Shown here piece after piece: positions 17,448 through 25,844 of a DNA stretch of 64,000 nucleotides. The position numbers and the translations under genes are program-made. The DNA is from Streptomyces sp. GESEQ-35. GTDB taxonomy: Bacteria; Actinomycetota; Actinomycetes; Streptomycetales; Streptomycetaceae. Position 1 is the first letter of the stretch, and each line of letters opens with the position of its first letter. Below the pieces are notes generated by a model. The model saw nothing but the letters and a program-made list of their open reading frames with translations. It did no database searches and was not told the origin of the DNA. The stretch is taken from positions 186,001-250,000 of the forward strand of contig NZ_JAFFSX010000013.1 in assembly GCF_017948485.1 (NCBI RefSeq), given 5' to 3'.

Positions 17448-18230
17448 CGTCCATTCCAGGACCACCTTGGCGAACTCCTCGGGCAGTTGCTCCGGGACGG
17501 GGACATGACCGCCGGACAGCACCCGGGTCTCACAGCCGAGCGCGGCGGCGAACTTGTCCAGCCCGGGCAGGGAGTAGTGGTCGCCGGGGGCGCAGACGGC
17601 GAGGGTGGGGGCGGTGACGTACGGCAGACGCTGGTCCATCGTGTAACGCCGCACCGCCTCGTGGCCCTCCTCGACCCGGTCCAGCACCGTCAGGGCGTCC
17701 ACCATGAAGCGGTTCAGGGCCGCTTCCTCGCCGTGCCGGTAGAAGTCGCGGCGACGGTTCCACAGCTCGGCCAGGTGCGAGCCGTCGGGCTGGGGGACGA
17801 CGTGATCGATCTGCTTGCGCTCGCCGGCGGTGCGCCGCTTCTCCTCGTCGATGAACGGTGTGGCGGACAGCAGCAGACTGGCGACCCGGTCCTGATGGCG
17901 GGCCGCGAGCTCCACCGCGATCACGCCGCCGGTGTGGTGCCCTACGAGGTGGAAGCGCTCCAGTCCCAGCGCCTCGATGAGAGCGTCGGCGGCGTCGGCG
18001 AACTGCTCGATCGCGTGCGGGCCCTCGGGTTTCGCGGAGGCGCCGAAGCCCAGGGTGTCCATGGCGATGGCCCGCCGCTCGGCGCCGACCAGCGGCAGCA
18101 CGTCGAGGTACTCGGTCCACGAGCGGGGGGTCTGATGAAGCATCAGCACGGGCTCGCCGGTGCCGCATTCGACGTAGTGCAACTGCCCGAAGGGGCTGGG
18201 CGCGTAGCCCTTGTGGAGAGTGGTCGTCAT
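17436..18230 (-). CDS. Alpha/beta hydrolase-fold protein with His at the nucleophile position
   Basis: A 264-residue single-domain alpha/beta hydrolase fold. The nucleophile elbow, normally G-x-S-x-G, reads G97-H-H-T-G101, so His99 replaces the Ser/Cys/Asp. The oxyanion strand is LHQTP instead of LHG-x-P. The acid (APGDHY) and the final His (GGHVPVPEQ) remain. I have seen GHHTG variants in this superfamily, but their chemistry is unclear. The gene starts by ATGA overlap with the flavin oxidoreductase upstream, so it belongs to the catabolic regulon. Confidence 0.82.
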   Translation of the reverse strand: MTTTLHKGYAPSPFGQLHYVECGTGEPVLMLHQTPRSWTEYLDVLPLVGAERRAIAMDTLGFGASAKPEGPHAIEQFADAADALIEALGLERFHLVGHHTGGVIAVELAARHQDRVASLLLSATPFIDEEKRRTAGERKQIDHVVPQPDGSHLAELWNRRRDFYRHGEEAALNRFMVDALTVLDRVEEGHEAVRRYTMDQRLPYVTAPTLAVCAPGDHYSLPGLDKFAAALGCETRVLSGGHVPVPEQLPEEFAKVVLEWTTRG

Positions 18231-19288
18231 CGGTTGCCTGCCTTCTCTGGGACCTGGAGCGCCGGGAGTACGTGCGAGCCGACCGCCTCGATCAGTTCGG
18301 TCGGTGGGTCGTAGGAGCCGACGTGCTGGAGGAACACCCCCGTGACTCCGGCGGAGGCGAGGGCACGAAGCCGCGACGTGATGTGCTCGGCGGTGCCCAG
18401 CAGGCAGAACTCCTCGGCGAACCGGACAGTCGCCTCGTCGCTGATCCAGGCCGAGCAGATGTCCACGGCGGCCTGCCAGTCCTCGGCGTGCACGAGATCC
18501 GGGTAGACGCCCTCGACGGACGAGGGAACGTCGACGTCGATCCCCGCGAGGGCGAGGAAGGGCGCACCGCCGTTCTGCGCGATCGAGGCGCAGATGGGCT
18601 TGAGCAGCCGGGCCTCGGCCTCGATGTCGTCCGTCACGGCGCAGAACGCGGAGACGGTCAGCGGGAGGTCCTCCGCCGTACGCCCCGCGGCCTCGGCGCC
18701 TTCGCGTACGCGCGCGGTGGCGCTGTCCAGCGTCCTGGGTGAGACGCCGCTGAGCAGGATCACCCCGTCGGCGATCTCACCCGCGAGCCGCAGGTTCTTC
18801 GGCCCGCTCGCGGCCAGGTGCAGCGGCACCTCGGGGCGGGGATCACGCAGCCGGGACACGGCCCTGCCGTCGAAGTCCCACTCCTCGCCGTCCAGCAGCG
18901 CCCGCACCATGCTCAGCCCGGCACGCATCGCCGCCGAGGTGGTCTGCCGCAGACCGACGGGCCCCACCGAGCTGTTGCCCACGCCGAGGCCGAGGGTGAA
19001 TCTGCCGGGTGCCAGCTCCGCCACGCTGCGCGCCGCCGACGCGACGACGGCCGGGTGCCGGGTCGCCAGGTTGGTGACGGCGGTGCCGAGCCCGATCCGC
19101 TCGGTGCCCAGCGCCGCGACGGTCAGCGTGGTGAACACGTCCCGCCACAGCAACTGGGAGTCGGGGAACCAGACGTCGTCGAAGCCCAACTCCTCTGCTC
19201 GGCGTACGGTTTCGAGTACCCGGTCGGCTCGGTCGCAGGGCGGTACGCGTACCCCGACCCGCAGGGGGATGTGTTCGGGACCGTTCAT
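18227..19288 (-). CDS. Luciferase-like (LLM-class) flavin-dependent oxidoreductase
   Basis: A 353-residue protein of the bacterial luciferase/F420-reductase superfamily, using FMN or F420. Typical segments are VRRAEELGFDDVWFPDSQLLWRD, GLGTAVTNLATRHPAV, GRFTLGLGVGNS and PLHLAASGPKNLRLAGEIADGVIL. It may oxygenate or reduce a pathway intermediate. ATG 19288 is supported by a TACGCT hexamer at 19297-19302 eight bases upstream, which would give a leaderless mRNA. The regulon motif at 19334-19349 lies upstream. Its stop overlaps the start of the hydrolase at 18230. Confidence 0.87.
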   Translation of the reverse strand: MNGPEHIPLRVGVRVPPCDRADRVLETVRRAEELGFDDVWFPDSQLLWRDVFTTLTVAALGTERIGLGTAVTNLATRHPAVVASAARSVAELAPGRFTLGLGVGNSSVGPVGLRQTTSAAMRAGLSMVRALLDGEEWDFDGRAVSRLRDPRPEVPLHLAASGPKNLRLAGEIADGVILLSGVSPRTLDSATARVREGAEAAGRTAEDLPLTVSAFCAVTDDIEAEARLLKPICASIAQNGGAPFLALAGIDVDVPSSVEGVYPDLVHAEDWQAAVDICSAWISDEATVRFAEEFCLLGTAEHITSRLRALASAGVTGVFLQHVGSYDPPTELIEAVGSHVLPALQVPEKAGNR

Positions 19289-19296
19289 GGGCGTGG

Positions 19297-19349
19297 AGCG
19301 TAGGCACGGCTGAATGGCCGGCCCACGGAAATGGTCCGGTGAACGGGAC
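19297..19349 (-). promoter_or_regulatory. Regulon operator and promoter of the LLM gene
   Basis: Gene-wise the motif (19349-19334) is GTCCCGTTCACCGGAC, with a CCGnTnAnCGG-type core. Its CGG ends 33 nt before the -10-like hexamer TACGCT (19302-19297). Five other promoters of the cluster show the same arrangement. Confidence 0.65.
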
Positions 19350-19350
19350 A

Positions 19351-20850
19351 TCAGGGCCTTGCCGTCGTGCGGTCCCAGGTACGGGCGGTCACACCCTGTT
19401 CGCGCAGGGCGGCCTTGCGGACCTTGCCGGTCTCCGTGAGCGGCAGGGCCGGGACCGTCTCGATGTACCGGGGCACCGCGAACGCGGGCAACTCAGCCGC
19501 GCAGTGCCGGGTCAGGTCGGCCGGATCCAGCACGCCGCCCGGCCGTACCACCACCGCGACCATCACCTCGTCCTCGGCCAGTTCGGAGGCCACCGGGAAC
19601 GCGGCGGCCTCCGCGACCGCCGGATGGGAGCGGACGGCCGACTCCACCTCGCGGGAGGAGATGTTCTCGCCCCTGCGGCGGATGACGTCCTTCACGCGGT
19701 CGACGAAGCGGAACCAGCCGTCGGGTTCGCGGACCACGCGGTCACCGGTCCGGCGCCAGGAGTCGGACGGCTGCGGCGGCTCGTCGAGGTAGCCGGTCGA
19801 GAAGGCGTACAACTGGTGGCTACGGACGAGGAGTTCGCCGGGCGTTCCGTCCGGGACCGGGGCCAGGGCCTCGTCGACCACCTGCGTGGAGAATCCCGGG
19901 CGCAGCGTGCCGATGTGTCCGGGCCGGTACTCCTCTGGCGTCGACCCGATGACGAGGTTCGTCTCCGTGGAGCCGAAGCCGTCGACGAGGGTGACACCGA
20001 AACGGCTCCGGAAGGCCTCCCACGCGGCGGCCGGCGTCGCCGGCGAGAGGCCGCGCCGCACCGAGTGGGTGCGGTCGTACGGCCCCGGCGGCTGTGCCAG
20101 CAGCATGGGCACCATCGCGCCGAGCAGGTAGACGACCGTGGCCTCGGCGTCCGCCACCTGCGACCAGTACCGCGAGGCGGAGAACCGCCCGCCGACGGTG
20201 CAGCTCGCGCCCACCGTCATGGCGTGCGCCAAGGTGTTGAGGGCGTTGGTGTGGAACAGGGGCAGACAGGTGTGGAGCGTGTCGTCGGCGGTGAGGCGCA
20301 GGGCGTCCGCGACATTGCGGCCCCACCACGCGAACTGCGCCTGCGGGCACCGCACTCCGCGTGACGTCCCGGTCGTGCCCGAGGTGAAGAGGACGGCGGC
20401 GGTGTCCTCGGGGCGCGGCCGGGCGGGCGGAAGCGGAGCCGTGACACCAGGCTTGGGCGCGTCGGTCCCGTCTGCCACCCAGACGACGCCACGGTGCCCC
20501 GCCTCGACCGCACGCTGGGCCAACTCGGCCTCGGCATACAGGAATTGGGGCCGAGCATCGTGCAGCACATGCCGCAGGGACTGTCCGCGCAGGGCGGTGT
20601 TCAGCGGAACCACGACCGCGCCGAGCCAGGCGCAGCCGAGGATCAGGTCGACGAGTTCGGTCCGGTTGGAGAGCAGGGCCGCGATCCGGTCGCCCGGCCG
20701 GCAGCCGTGTGCCGCGAGCGCCCCCGCCATGGTGGCCGTGGCCTCGCGCGTCTGGGCGTACGTCCGTGTGGTGTCGCCCAGACGCAGGAAGACCCGGTCG
20801 CCGTACTTCTCGGCCGCCCGGTCGACGAGCTCCGGCACCGTCACGCTCAC
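19351..20850 (-). CDS. Acyl-CoA synthetase (AMP-forming)
   Basis: A 499-residue adenylate-forming ligase that would activate a carboxylic acid as its CoA thioester. It has the P-loop-like VLFTSGTTGTSRGV, the GFGSTETN motif, RTGDRV...DGWFRFVDRVKD with the hinge Asp, GENISSREVE and the catalytic Lys in LPLTETGKVRKAAL. It resembles the carnitine/cyclohexanecarboxylate-CoA ligase branch. GTG 20850 overlaps the CoA-transferase stop by four bases (GTGA). Coupling with a CoA-transferase gives the operon two ways to make CoA esters. Confidence 0.9.
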   Translation of the reverse strand: MSVTVPELVDRAAEKYGDRVFLRLGDTTRTYAQTREATATMAGALAAHGCRPGDRIAALLSNRTELVDLILGCAWLGAVVVPLNTALRGQSLRHVLHDARPQFLYAEAELAQRAVEAGHRGVVWVADGTDAPKPGVTAPLPPARPRPEDTAAVLFTSGTTGTSRGVRCPQAQFAWWGRNVADALRLTADDTLHTCLPLFHTNALNTLAHAMTVGASCTVGGRFSASRYWSQVADAEATVVYLLGAMVPMLLAQPPGPYDRTHSVRRGLSPATPAAAWEAFRSRFGVTLVDGFGSTETNLVIGSTPEEYRPGHIGTLRPGFSTQVVDEALAPVPDGTPGELLVRSHQLYAFSTGYLDEPPQPSDSWRRTGDRVVREPDGWFRFVDRVKDVIRRRGENISSREVESAVRSHPAVAEAAAFPVASELAEDEVMVAVVVRPGGVLDPADLTRHCAAELPAFAVPRYIETVPALPLTETGKVRKAALREQGVTARTWDRTTARP

Positions 20851-23138
20851 TGCAGCACGCCTGCCTCGCGCAGTTGTCGTAGCCGCTCGGGCGGGATGCT
20901 CGCCACCTCGCGCAGCACCTCCTCGGTGTCGGCACCGAGGAGCGGCGCGGGCCTGCGGATCCCGCCCGGTGTGCGGGTCAGCCGGATGGGCACGCCCTCC
21001 TGGAGGAAGGGCCCGGCGGCCGGATGCTCCACTCGGACGTAGAAGCCGCGCGCTCTCAACTGCGGGTCGTGCTCGACGAGTTCGCGCCCGTCCTGGACCG
21101 CTCCGGCGGGTATCCCGCGCTCCTGCAACAGCTCGGCGGCGACGTCGGCGGGCAGGGTGCGCGCCCACGCACCGAGCACGCCGTCGATCAGGGCGCTCTC
21201 GCTCCTGCGCCCGTCCGCCGTCAACAGCCGTTCATCGGAGGCCAGTTCGAGGTGTCCGACGACCTCGCACAGGCGGGCCCACTCCTCGTCCGAGCGGACG
21301 CTGACGGCCAGCCAGCGGTCCCTGCCCAGGCTCCGGTACACGCCCTGTGGGCTCCACTCCGGATGAGCGTTGCCGATCGGCGACCGCGGCGGCGTGAGCA
21401 GACTCGTCCCCATGTGGGAGGCGATCGCCTCCAGTTGGGACAGGTCGATGTGCTGTCCGCGGCCGGTCCCGGCCCGGTGCTCCAGTGCGGCGACCGTGGC
21501 CAGCGCACCCTGGAGCCCCGCGACGATGTCGCCGTGGCCGTAGATGACGCCGACCACGTCGTCCGGTCCCCAGCCCGTGAGCCCGGTCAGTCCGCCGGCG
21601 GCCGAGACCGTGTCCGCGTACGACACCCAGCCGGCCCGCGGGCCGGTGTGGCCCATGCCCGACATGCTGACGTAGACGAGACCGGGGTTGAGCTCGCGCA
21701 GCGTCTCGTAGCCGAGGCCGAGCTTCTTCATGACCGTGGCGCTGAAGTTCTCCACGAGGACGTCGCAGGACGCGATGAGCTCGCGCAACACCGCCACGCC
21801 TTCCTCGGTCCGCGTGTCCAGCGCGATGCTGCGCTTGTTGCGGTTGACCTCGTTGAAGTAGCCGTTGGTGTTCGGGTCTGTGTGCGGGCCGCGCGAGAGG
21901 TGCATGAAGGGCGCGAACCGGGTGGGGTCGGGGCGCCGGACCGACTCGACCTTGATGACGTCGGCTCCGTGGTCGGCGAGGACCTTGGTGCAGTACGGGC
22001 CGGCCAGCACCCAGGTCAGATCCAGGACCCGTACGCCGTCCAGGGCGGGGACGGCGGGGGAGCCGGGCGGGACCGGTCGCACCGTGCGGGGTTCGTCGAG
22101 CAGCCCTTGGTCGGCGCCGGCGGCGGGCACCGTGAGGGAGGTGACCCTGCGGCCCTCCGGGAAGGCGAAGGGGAAGCCGAGGTCGGTTCGGCCGTCCACC
22201 TCCGTGAAGAAGTCCCGGGCGGCCAGCTGCGGGTTGTCCGGCAATTCGTGCGGCAGGTCCACGGCGGCCCAGGGCAGCTTCCTGGCCTGGGCCCGCTCCG
22301 CGAACTCGGCCTTCGGCCAGGTGCCCATGAAATCCTGGACGACCTTGAAGACGTACTCCTGGTGTGTCTTGCGCTCCACGGGGTCCTGCCACCTCGGCTC
22401 GCCGAGATCGGCCTCCGCGCCGTCCTCGCGCAGCCACTCCAGCAGCGCGTCCCACATCCGGGGGCTGCCGCCGAGCCCGCCGCCGAGGAATCCGTCGGCG
22501 GCCCGGAACAGCCCGTGCGGGACCAGGGGATGCACGCGGCCCGGACGCGGCGGCACCCGGTCCTCGTGGAGATAGGCGAGGGTGCCCGCCTCCAGCGCGG
22601 CCGCGACGCACGCCTGCGCGGAGACGTCGATCAGCTGTCCCGGGCCCCGGCGCCGCGCCCGCAGTCCCAGCAGGACGGCGATCGCCGCGTTCACGCCGGC
22701 GAGGTGTTCGGCCTGGGTCTCGGGCAGGTGCAGCGGCGGGCCGTCCGGGTCGCCGACCTGCGCGAGCATCCCGCCCGTGGCGGCCACCACGAGATCGCTG
22801 CCCTGCCAGCAGCTGCGCGGGCCGACGAGCCCGAACGGGGTGACTCGGACGTGCACGAGATGGTCGAGCCCCTCCGCCTCCACCCCTTCGGCCGTGCCGT
22901 CGAGCACGGCGTCCGCACCCGCCAACAACCGGCGCAGCCCGGAGGCGTCCTGTACGGTCACCGAGCGCTTGCCGGCGTGCCAGTGCGCGAAGGCGTGCCC
23001 GTCGGTCTCGTGGCGGCCGGGGTCGCCCTGCGGGGGCTCGACCAGCACGACCTCGTAGCCGAGACCGACCAGCAGGCGGCCCGCGAAGCGGGTGAAGGGG
23101 CTGGTCAGTTCGACGACTCGGGGCGTTGACGCACTCAC
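20847..23138 (-). CDS. Double-domain family III CoA-transferase (CaiB/BaiF type)
   Basis: A 763-residue protein with two CaiB/BaiF units in tandem (about 1-345 and 365-763); ordinary members have one of about 400. The second unit carries VLDLTWVLAGPYCTKVLADHGADVIKVE, NRNKRSIALD, NPGLVYVSMSGMGHTGP and GRGQHIDLSQLEA. Where the family usually has the catalytic Asp after GQ-x-VDVS, this protein has Glu in the second unit (SQLEA) and no acid in the first (SAQAC). The expected role is CoA transfer to a pathway acid, possibly with only one working site. It lies 10 bp downstream of the hydrolase. Confidence 0.87.
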   Translation of the reverse strand: MSASTPRVVELTSPFTRFAGRLLVGLGYEVVLVEPPQGDPGRHETDGHAFAHWHAGKRSVTVQDASGLRRLLAGADAVLDGTAEGVEAEGLDHLVHVRVTPFGLVGPRSCWQGSDLVVAATGGMLAQVGDPDGPPLHLPETQAEHLAGVNAAIAVLLGLRARRRGPGQLIDVSAQACVAAALEAGTLAYLHEDRVPPRPGRVHPLVPHGLFRAADGFLGGGLGGSPRMWDALLEWLREDGAEADLGEPRWQDPVERKTHQEYVFKVVQDFMGTWPKAEFAERAQARKLPWAAVDLPHELPDNPQLAARDFFTEVDGRTDLGFPFAFPEGRRVTSLTVPAAGADQGLLDEPRTVRPVPPGSPAVPALDGVRVLDLTWVLAGPYCTKVLADHGADVIKVESVRRPDPTRFAPFMHLSRGPHTDPNTNGYFNEVNRNKRSIALDTRTEEGVAVLRELIASCDVLVENFSATVMKKLGLGYETLRELNPGLVYVSMSGMGHTGPRAGWVSYADTVSAAGGLTGLTGWGPDDVVGVIYGHGDIVAGLQGALATVAALEHRAGTGRGQHIDLSQLEAIASHMGTSLLTPPRSPIGNAHPEWSPQGVYRSLGRDRWLAVSVRSDEEWARLCEVVGHLELASDERLLTADGRRSESALIDGVLGAWARTLPADVAAELLQERGIPAGAVQDGRELVEHDPQLRARGFYVRVEHPAAGPFLQEGVPIRLTRTPGGIRRPAPLLGADTEEVLREVASIPPERLRQLREAGVLQ

Positions 23139-23148
23139 ATGTCCTCCG

Positions 23149-24021
23149 TCAGCCGTGGTGCTGATGCAGAAAGCCCGTCACGGTGGCGTGGTAGTCGTAC
23201 GGCCGTTCCTCCTGCGGGTGATGGGACGCCTCGCTCATCACATGCAGGTTCCCCCGCGGGATCATGCGCGCCAGCATCAGCGGATAGTCGGGGGTGAGGA
23301 AAGCGTCGTACATGCCCCACAGGAAGAGCACCGGCGCGGTGATGCGGCCGAGTTCGGCGGTCAGGTCCTGCCAGTCGCCGCGGGGGTTGTCCGACGCGCC
23401 GGCGAGCGCGGTCTCCTCGGGGTCGAGGCTCTGCTCGTGGCGCAGGGTCACGGTGCCCTCGGGGACGGCGTCCGCGTCGTACCACTCCAGCCGGGCGATC
23501 AGCTCCCGCATCTTCTGCGGGGACGGGCCGGTGCCGCCGTAGTAGATGTCACGGGCGTTGCGTCCGCGGCGCCCGCCTTCGGGCAGCGGGGCGAGGGGAC
23601 CGTAGAACACGGGCATGCTGCCGGTGATCACCAACGACCGTACGCGCTCCGGGTACTTGGCGGCCAGGTTGAGCGCGATGGTCCCGCCCCAGGAGTTGCA
23701 GACGAAGTCGGCGCGCTCCACGCCGAGGGAGTCCAGCAGGGCCACGGTCTTGGCGGCGTGGTAGTCCCACATGGGGCCCTCGATGACGGGCTTCGCGGAC
23801 TTGCCGTACTGGAGGATGTCGACCAGGAAGCACCGGCGGTCCGCGGCGAACAGCGGCGCCACCTGACCGAAGTCCGACCAGCCGGTGCAGCCGGGGCCGC
23901 CGCCGTGCAGGAAGACGGTGGGGCTGCCCAGGCTGTCGCCCAGCTCGATGTAGTGGTACTTGACGCCGTCCGCCTCCGCGTAGGCGCCCTGCGGCGGGGC
24001 CTGAATGTCCATGAGATCCAT
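23149..24021 (-). CDS. Ring-cleavage-product (C-C bond) hydrolase, alpha/beta hydrolase fold
   Basis: A 290-residue hydrolase that resembles BphD/MhpC-type meta-cleavage-product hydrolases: the oxyanion motif HGGGPGCTGWSDF, the nucleophile elbow CNSWGG, a lid and the C-terminal His in SEASHHPQEE. These enzymes split the C-C bond of dienols made by extradiol dioxygenases, and such a dioxygenase is encoded at 29576. ATG 24021 is preferred because a GACGAT hexamer (24029-24034) lies eight bases upstream, again suggesting a leaderless message; ATG 24012 is an alternative. Confidence 0.87.
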   Translation of the reverse strand: MDLMDIQAPPQGAYAEADGVKYHYIELGDSLGSPTVFLHGGGPGCTGWSDFGQVAPLFAADRRCFLVDILQYGKSAKPVIEGPMWDYHAAKTVALLDSLGVERADFVCNSWGGTIALNLAAKYPERVRSLVITGSMPVFYGPLAPLPEGGRRGRNARDIYYGGTGPSPQKMRELIARLEWYDADAVPEGTVTLRHEQSLDPEETALAGASDNPRGDWQDLTAELGRITAPVLFLWGMYDAFLTPDYPLMLARMIPRGNLHVMSEASHHPQEERPYDYHATVTGFLHQHHG

Positions 24022-24028
24022 GTCTCCG

Positions 24029-24081
24029 ATCGTCCGGGGGCTGCGGTGTCCGCCCAAGTGAACCGGTCCGCTCAGCGGGCC
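24029..24081 (-). promoter_or_regulatory. Regulon operator and promoter of the C-C hydrolase operon
   Basis: Gene-wise the motif (24081-24066) is GGCCCGCTGAGCGGAC. Its CGG ends 33 nt before the hexamer GACGAT (24034-24029), and TTGGGC lies 17 bases before that hexamer. It sits just upstream of the operon that reads into the CoA-transferase and acyl-CoA ligase. Confidence 0.65.
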
Positions 24082-24084
24082 CGT

Positions 24085-25020
24085 TCAGGCGAGAACCAGG
24101 ACGACCTTGCCGAGGGCCTCCCCGGTGCGCAGCCGTGTCACCGCCTCGGCGAGCCGGTCGGGGGAGTGCCGCTCGATCGGCAGGGTCAGCTCGCCCGTGC
24201 TCAGTTCCGCCAGCAGCCGTTCGGCGTCCTCGGCCACCTCCCTGCCGCGCGTCATCAGGTTCACGGGCAGCAACGCCACGTCGGCCAGCAGGAAGTCCGC
24301 GAGGTCCACGCCGAACTCGCGCCCGGCGGTGTAGCCGACGAGAGCGGCACGGCCGCGCGGGCGCACCAGGTCGAGGGCATCCCGCAGCACCGGGCCGCCG
24401 ACGGTGTCGATGAGCGCGTCGACCTGCCCGCCCACCGTCTCCGGGGACAACTCGCCCGCCAGCACGGCCTTGGCGGGCGCGGGGACATGGCCCAGCTTGG
24501 CCGGACGGCCGACCACGCCGACCACTTCGGCCCCGGCCCGGGCGGCGACCTGCACCGTCAGGGCGCCCACCGCGCCCGCCGCCCCGGTCACCAGAACCCG
24601 CTCTCCCGGCCGTACGGCGGCGACGGAGTGCACGGCCGCCCACGCCGTGCCGGCCGGAGAGAAGAAACCGCACGCCAGGGCCGGATCCGTGCCCTCCGGC
24701 ACCGGCGTCACGGCCGCGTCCGGTACCACGGCGTGCTCGGCCCAGCAGCCGTCCCGCCGCAGCCCCACCCCCTTGCCGTTGACCCTGACCAGGCTGCCCT
24801 CGGGGTGGGTGTCCGAGGCCAGGACGGTTCCGCTGCCGTTGGTGCCCGGCACCACGGGGAGGTCGGGGAGGATCCCGAACCTGCCGTCCACGATGTTGAG
24901 ATCGAGGTGACCGACCTGCGCCGCCAGCATCCGTACGAGCGTGTGGCCGGGGCGGGGCGCGGGCTCGGGCCGCTCGACCGGCCGGGGGAGGGAGCCGAAC
25001 CGTTCCAGAACCAGGGCCAT
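24085..25020 (-). CDS. Quinone oxidoreductase-like MDR protein without zinc
   Basis: A 311-residue medium-chain reductase. It has the GroES-like N-terminal domain, the cofactor motif RVLVTGAAGAVGALTVQVAARAGA and the strand LIDTVGG, and lacks the catalytic zinc Cys and the structural cysteine lobe, as in NADPH:quinone/enoyl reductases. ATG 25020 begins 2 bp after the permease stop, so it is the last gene of the importer operon. It may reduce an enoyl or quinone-like intermediate. Confidence 0.87.
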   Translation of the reverse strand: MALVLERFGSLPRPVERPEPAPRPGHTLVRMLAAQVGHLDLNIVDGRFGILPDLPVVPGTNGSGTVLASDTHPEGSLVRVNGKGVGLRRDGCWAEHAVVPDAAVTPVPEGTDPALACGFFSPAGTAWAAVHSVAAVRPGERVLVTGAAGAVGALTVQVAARAGAEVVGVVGRPAKLGHVPAPAKAVLAGELSPETVGGQVDALIDTVGGPVLRDALDLVRPRGRAALVGYTAGREFGVDLADFLLADVALLPVNLMTRGREVAEDAERLLAELSTGELTLPIERHSPDRLAEAVTRLRTGEALGKVVLVLA

Positions 25021-25022
25021 GC

Positions 25023-25844
25023 TCACAGCTTCACTCCGTATCGACTCAGGGCTCGGGACGCGACGATCCGCAGTACGCGGTCGAAGACGAAACCGAGAAT
25101 GCCCAGGGTGATGATCCCCACGAAGACCCAGTCGATGCGGCCGTAGTTGCGGGAGGTCCAGATCAGCGCGCCGAGCCCGACCTGGGCCGCGACGATCTCC
25201 GCCGACACGATGGTCAGGAAGCTGTTGCCCATCGCGAGCCGCGCGCCGGTGACGATGTGCGGCACCGTCGACGGCAGGACCACCCTGACCAGGATCTGCC
25301 GGCGGCTCGCACCGAGACTCGCGGCGGCCCGCAGCTTCGACTCGCTCACCGCCATCACACCGGCACTGGTGTTGAGGATGACGATGAAGACCGACGTGTA
25401 GAAGATCAGGACGACCTTCGAGGACTCGCCGATGCCCAGCCACACCACGGCCAGGGTGACGAAGGCGATCGGCGGGATGAACCGGAAGAACTCGATGTAC
25501 GGCTCCAGGAGTTGCCGCACGATCCGGATCTGCCCGACGAGCAGCCCGGCCGGCACACCCACCAGCAGCCCCAGTCCCCAGCCGATCAGGATCCGGCGAC
25601 TGGAGGCGATGACCGAGTTGGTCAGCGAGCCGTCGGCCGCCAGATCGCGGGCCGCGGACAGGGTCTGTTGCGGAGAGGCGACGAGCGAGGGGCCGTAGTG
25701 CATCGCCAGCAGCTGCCAGACGGTGATGCCGAGGACGATCGAGAGGGCGTACATGCCGATCGTGCGCAGCCTCAGCCGGGCGGTCCGCGCCGTGCGGCGT
25801 TCGGCGCGCGGTTTCGGGGCGGTGTCGACGGTCACGGTCGTCAT
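25023..25844 (-). CDS. ABC importer permease (NitT/TauT/SsuC type)
   Basis: A 273-residue membrane protein with about six helices and the permease-ATPase docking loop (AASLGASRRQILVRVVLPSTVP), close to sulfonate/taurine/nitrate-type permeases. ATGA overlap with the ATPase gene and the binding protein at 33316-34296 complete an importer. Many members of this class bring in aromatic or heterocyclic acids rather than sulfonates, which fits this setting. Confidence 0.92.
   Translation of the reverse strand: MTTVTVDTAPKPRAERRTARTARLRLRTIGMYALSIVLGITVWQLLAMHYGPSLVASPQQTLSAARDLAADGSLTNSVIASSRRILIGWGLGLLVGVPAGLLVGQIRIVRQLLEPYIEFFRFIPPIAFVTLAVVWLGIGESSKVVLIFYTSVFIVILNTSAGVMAVSESKLRAAASLGASRRQILVRVVLPSTVPHIVTGARLAMGNSFLTIVSAEIVAAQVGLGALIWTSRNYGRIDWVFVGIITLGILGFVFDRVLRIVASRALSRYGVKL

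Noticed and set aside
15844..17454. 536-codon frame opposite the AbgT-type gene
   Set aside because: Composition is rich in Arg, Gln, His and Asp with no hydrophobic pattern, exactly the mirror of a membrane protein gene.
21024..23129. 701-codon frame opposite the CoA-transferase
   Set aside because: Mirror of a well-supported gene with no recognisable motif.
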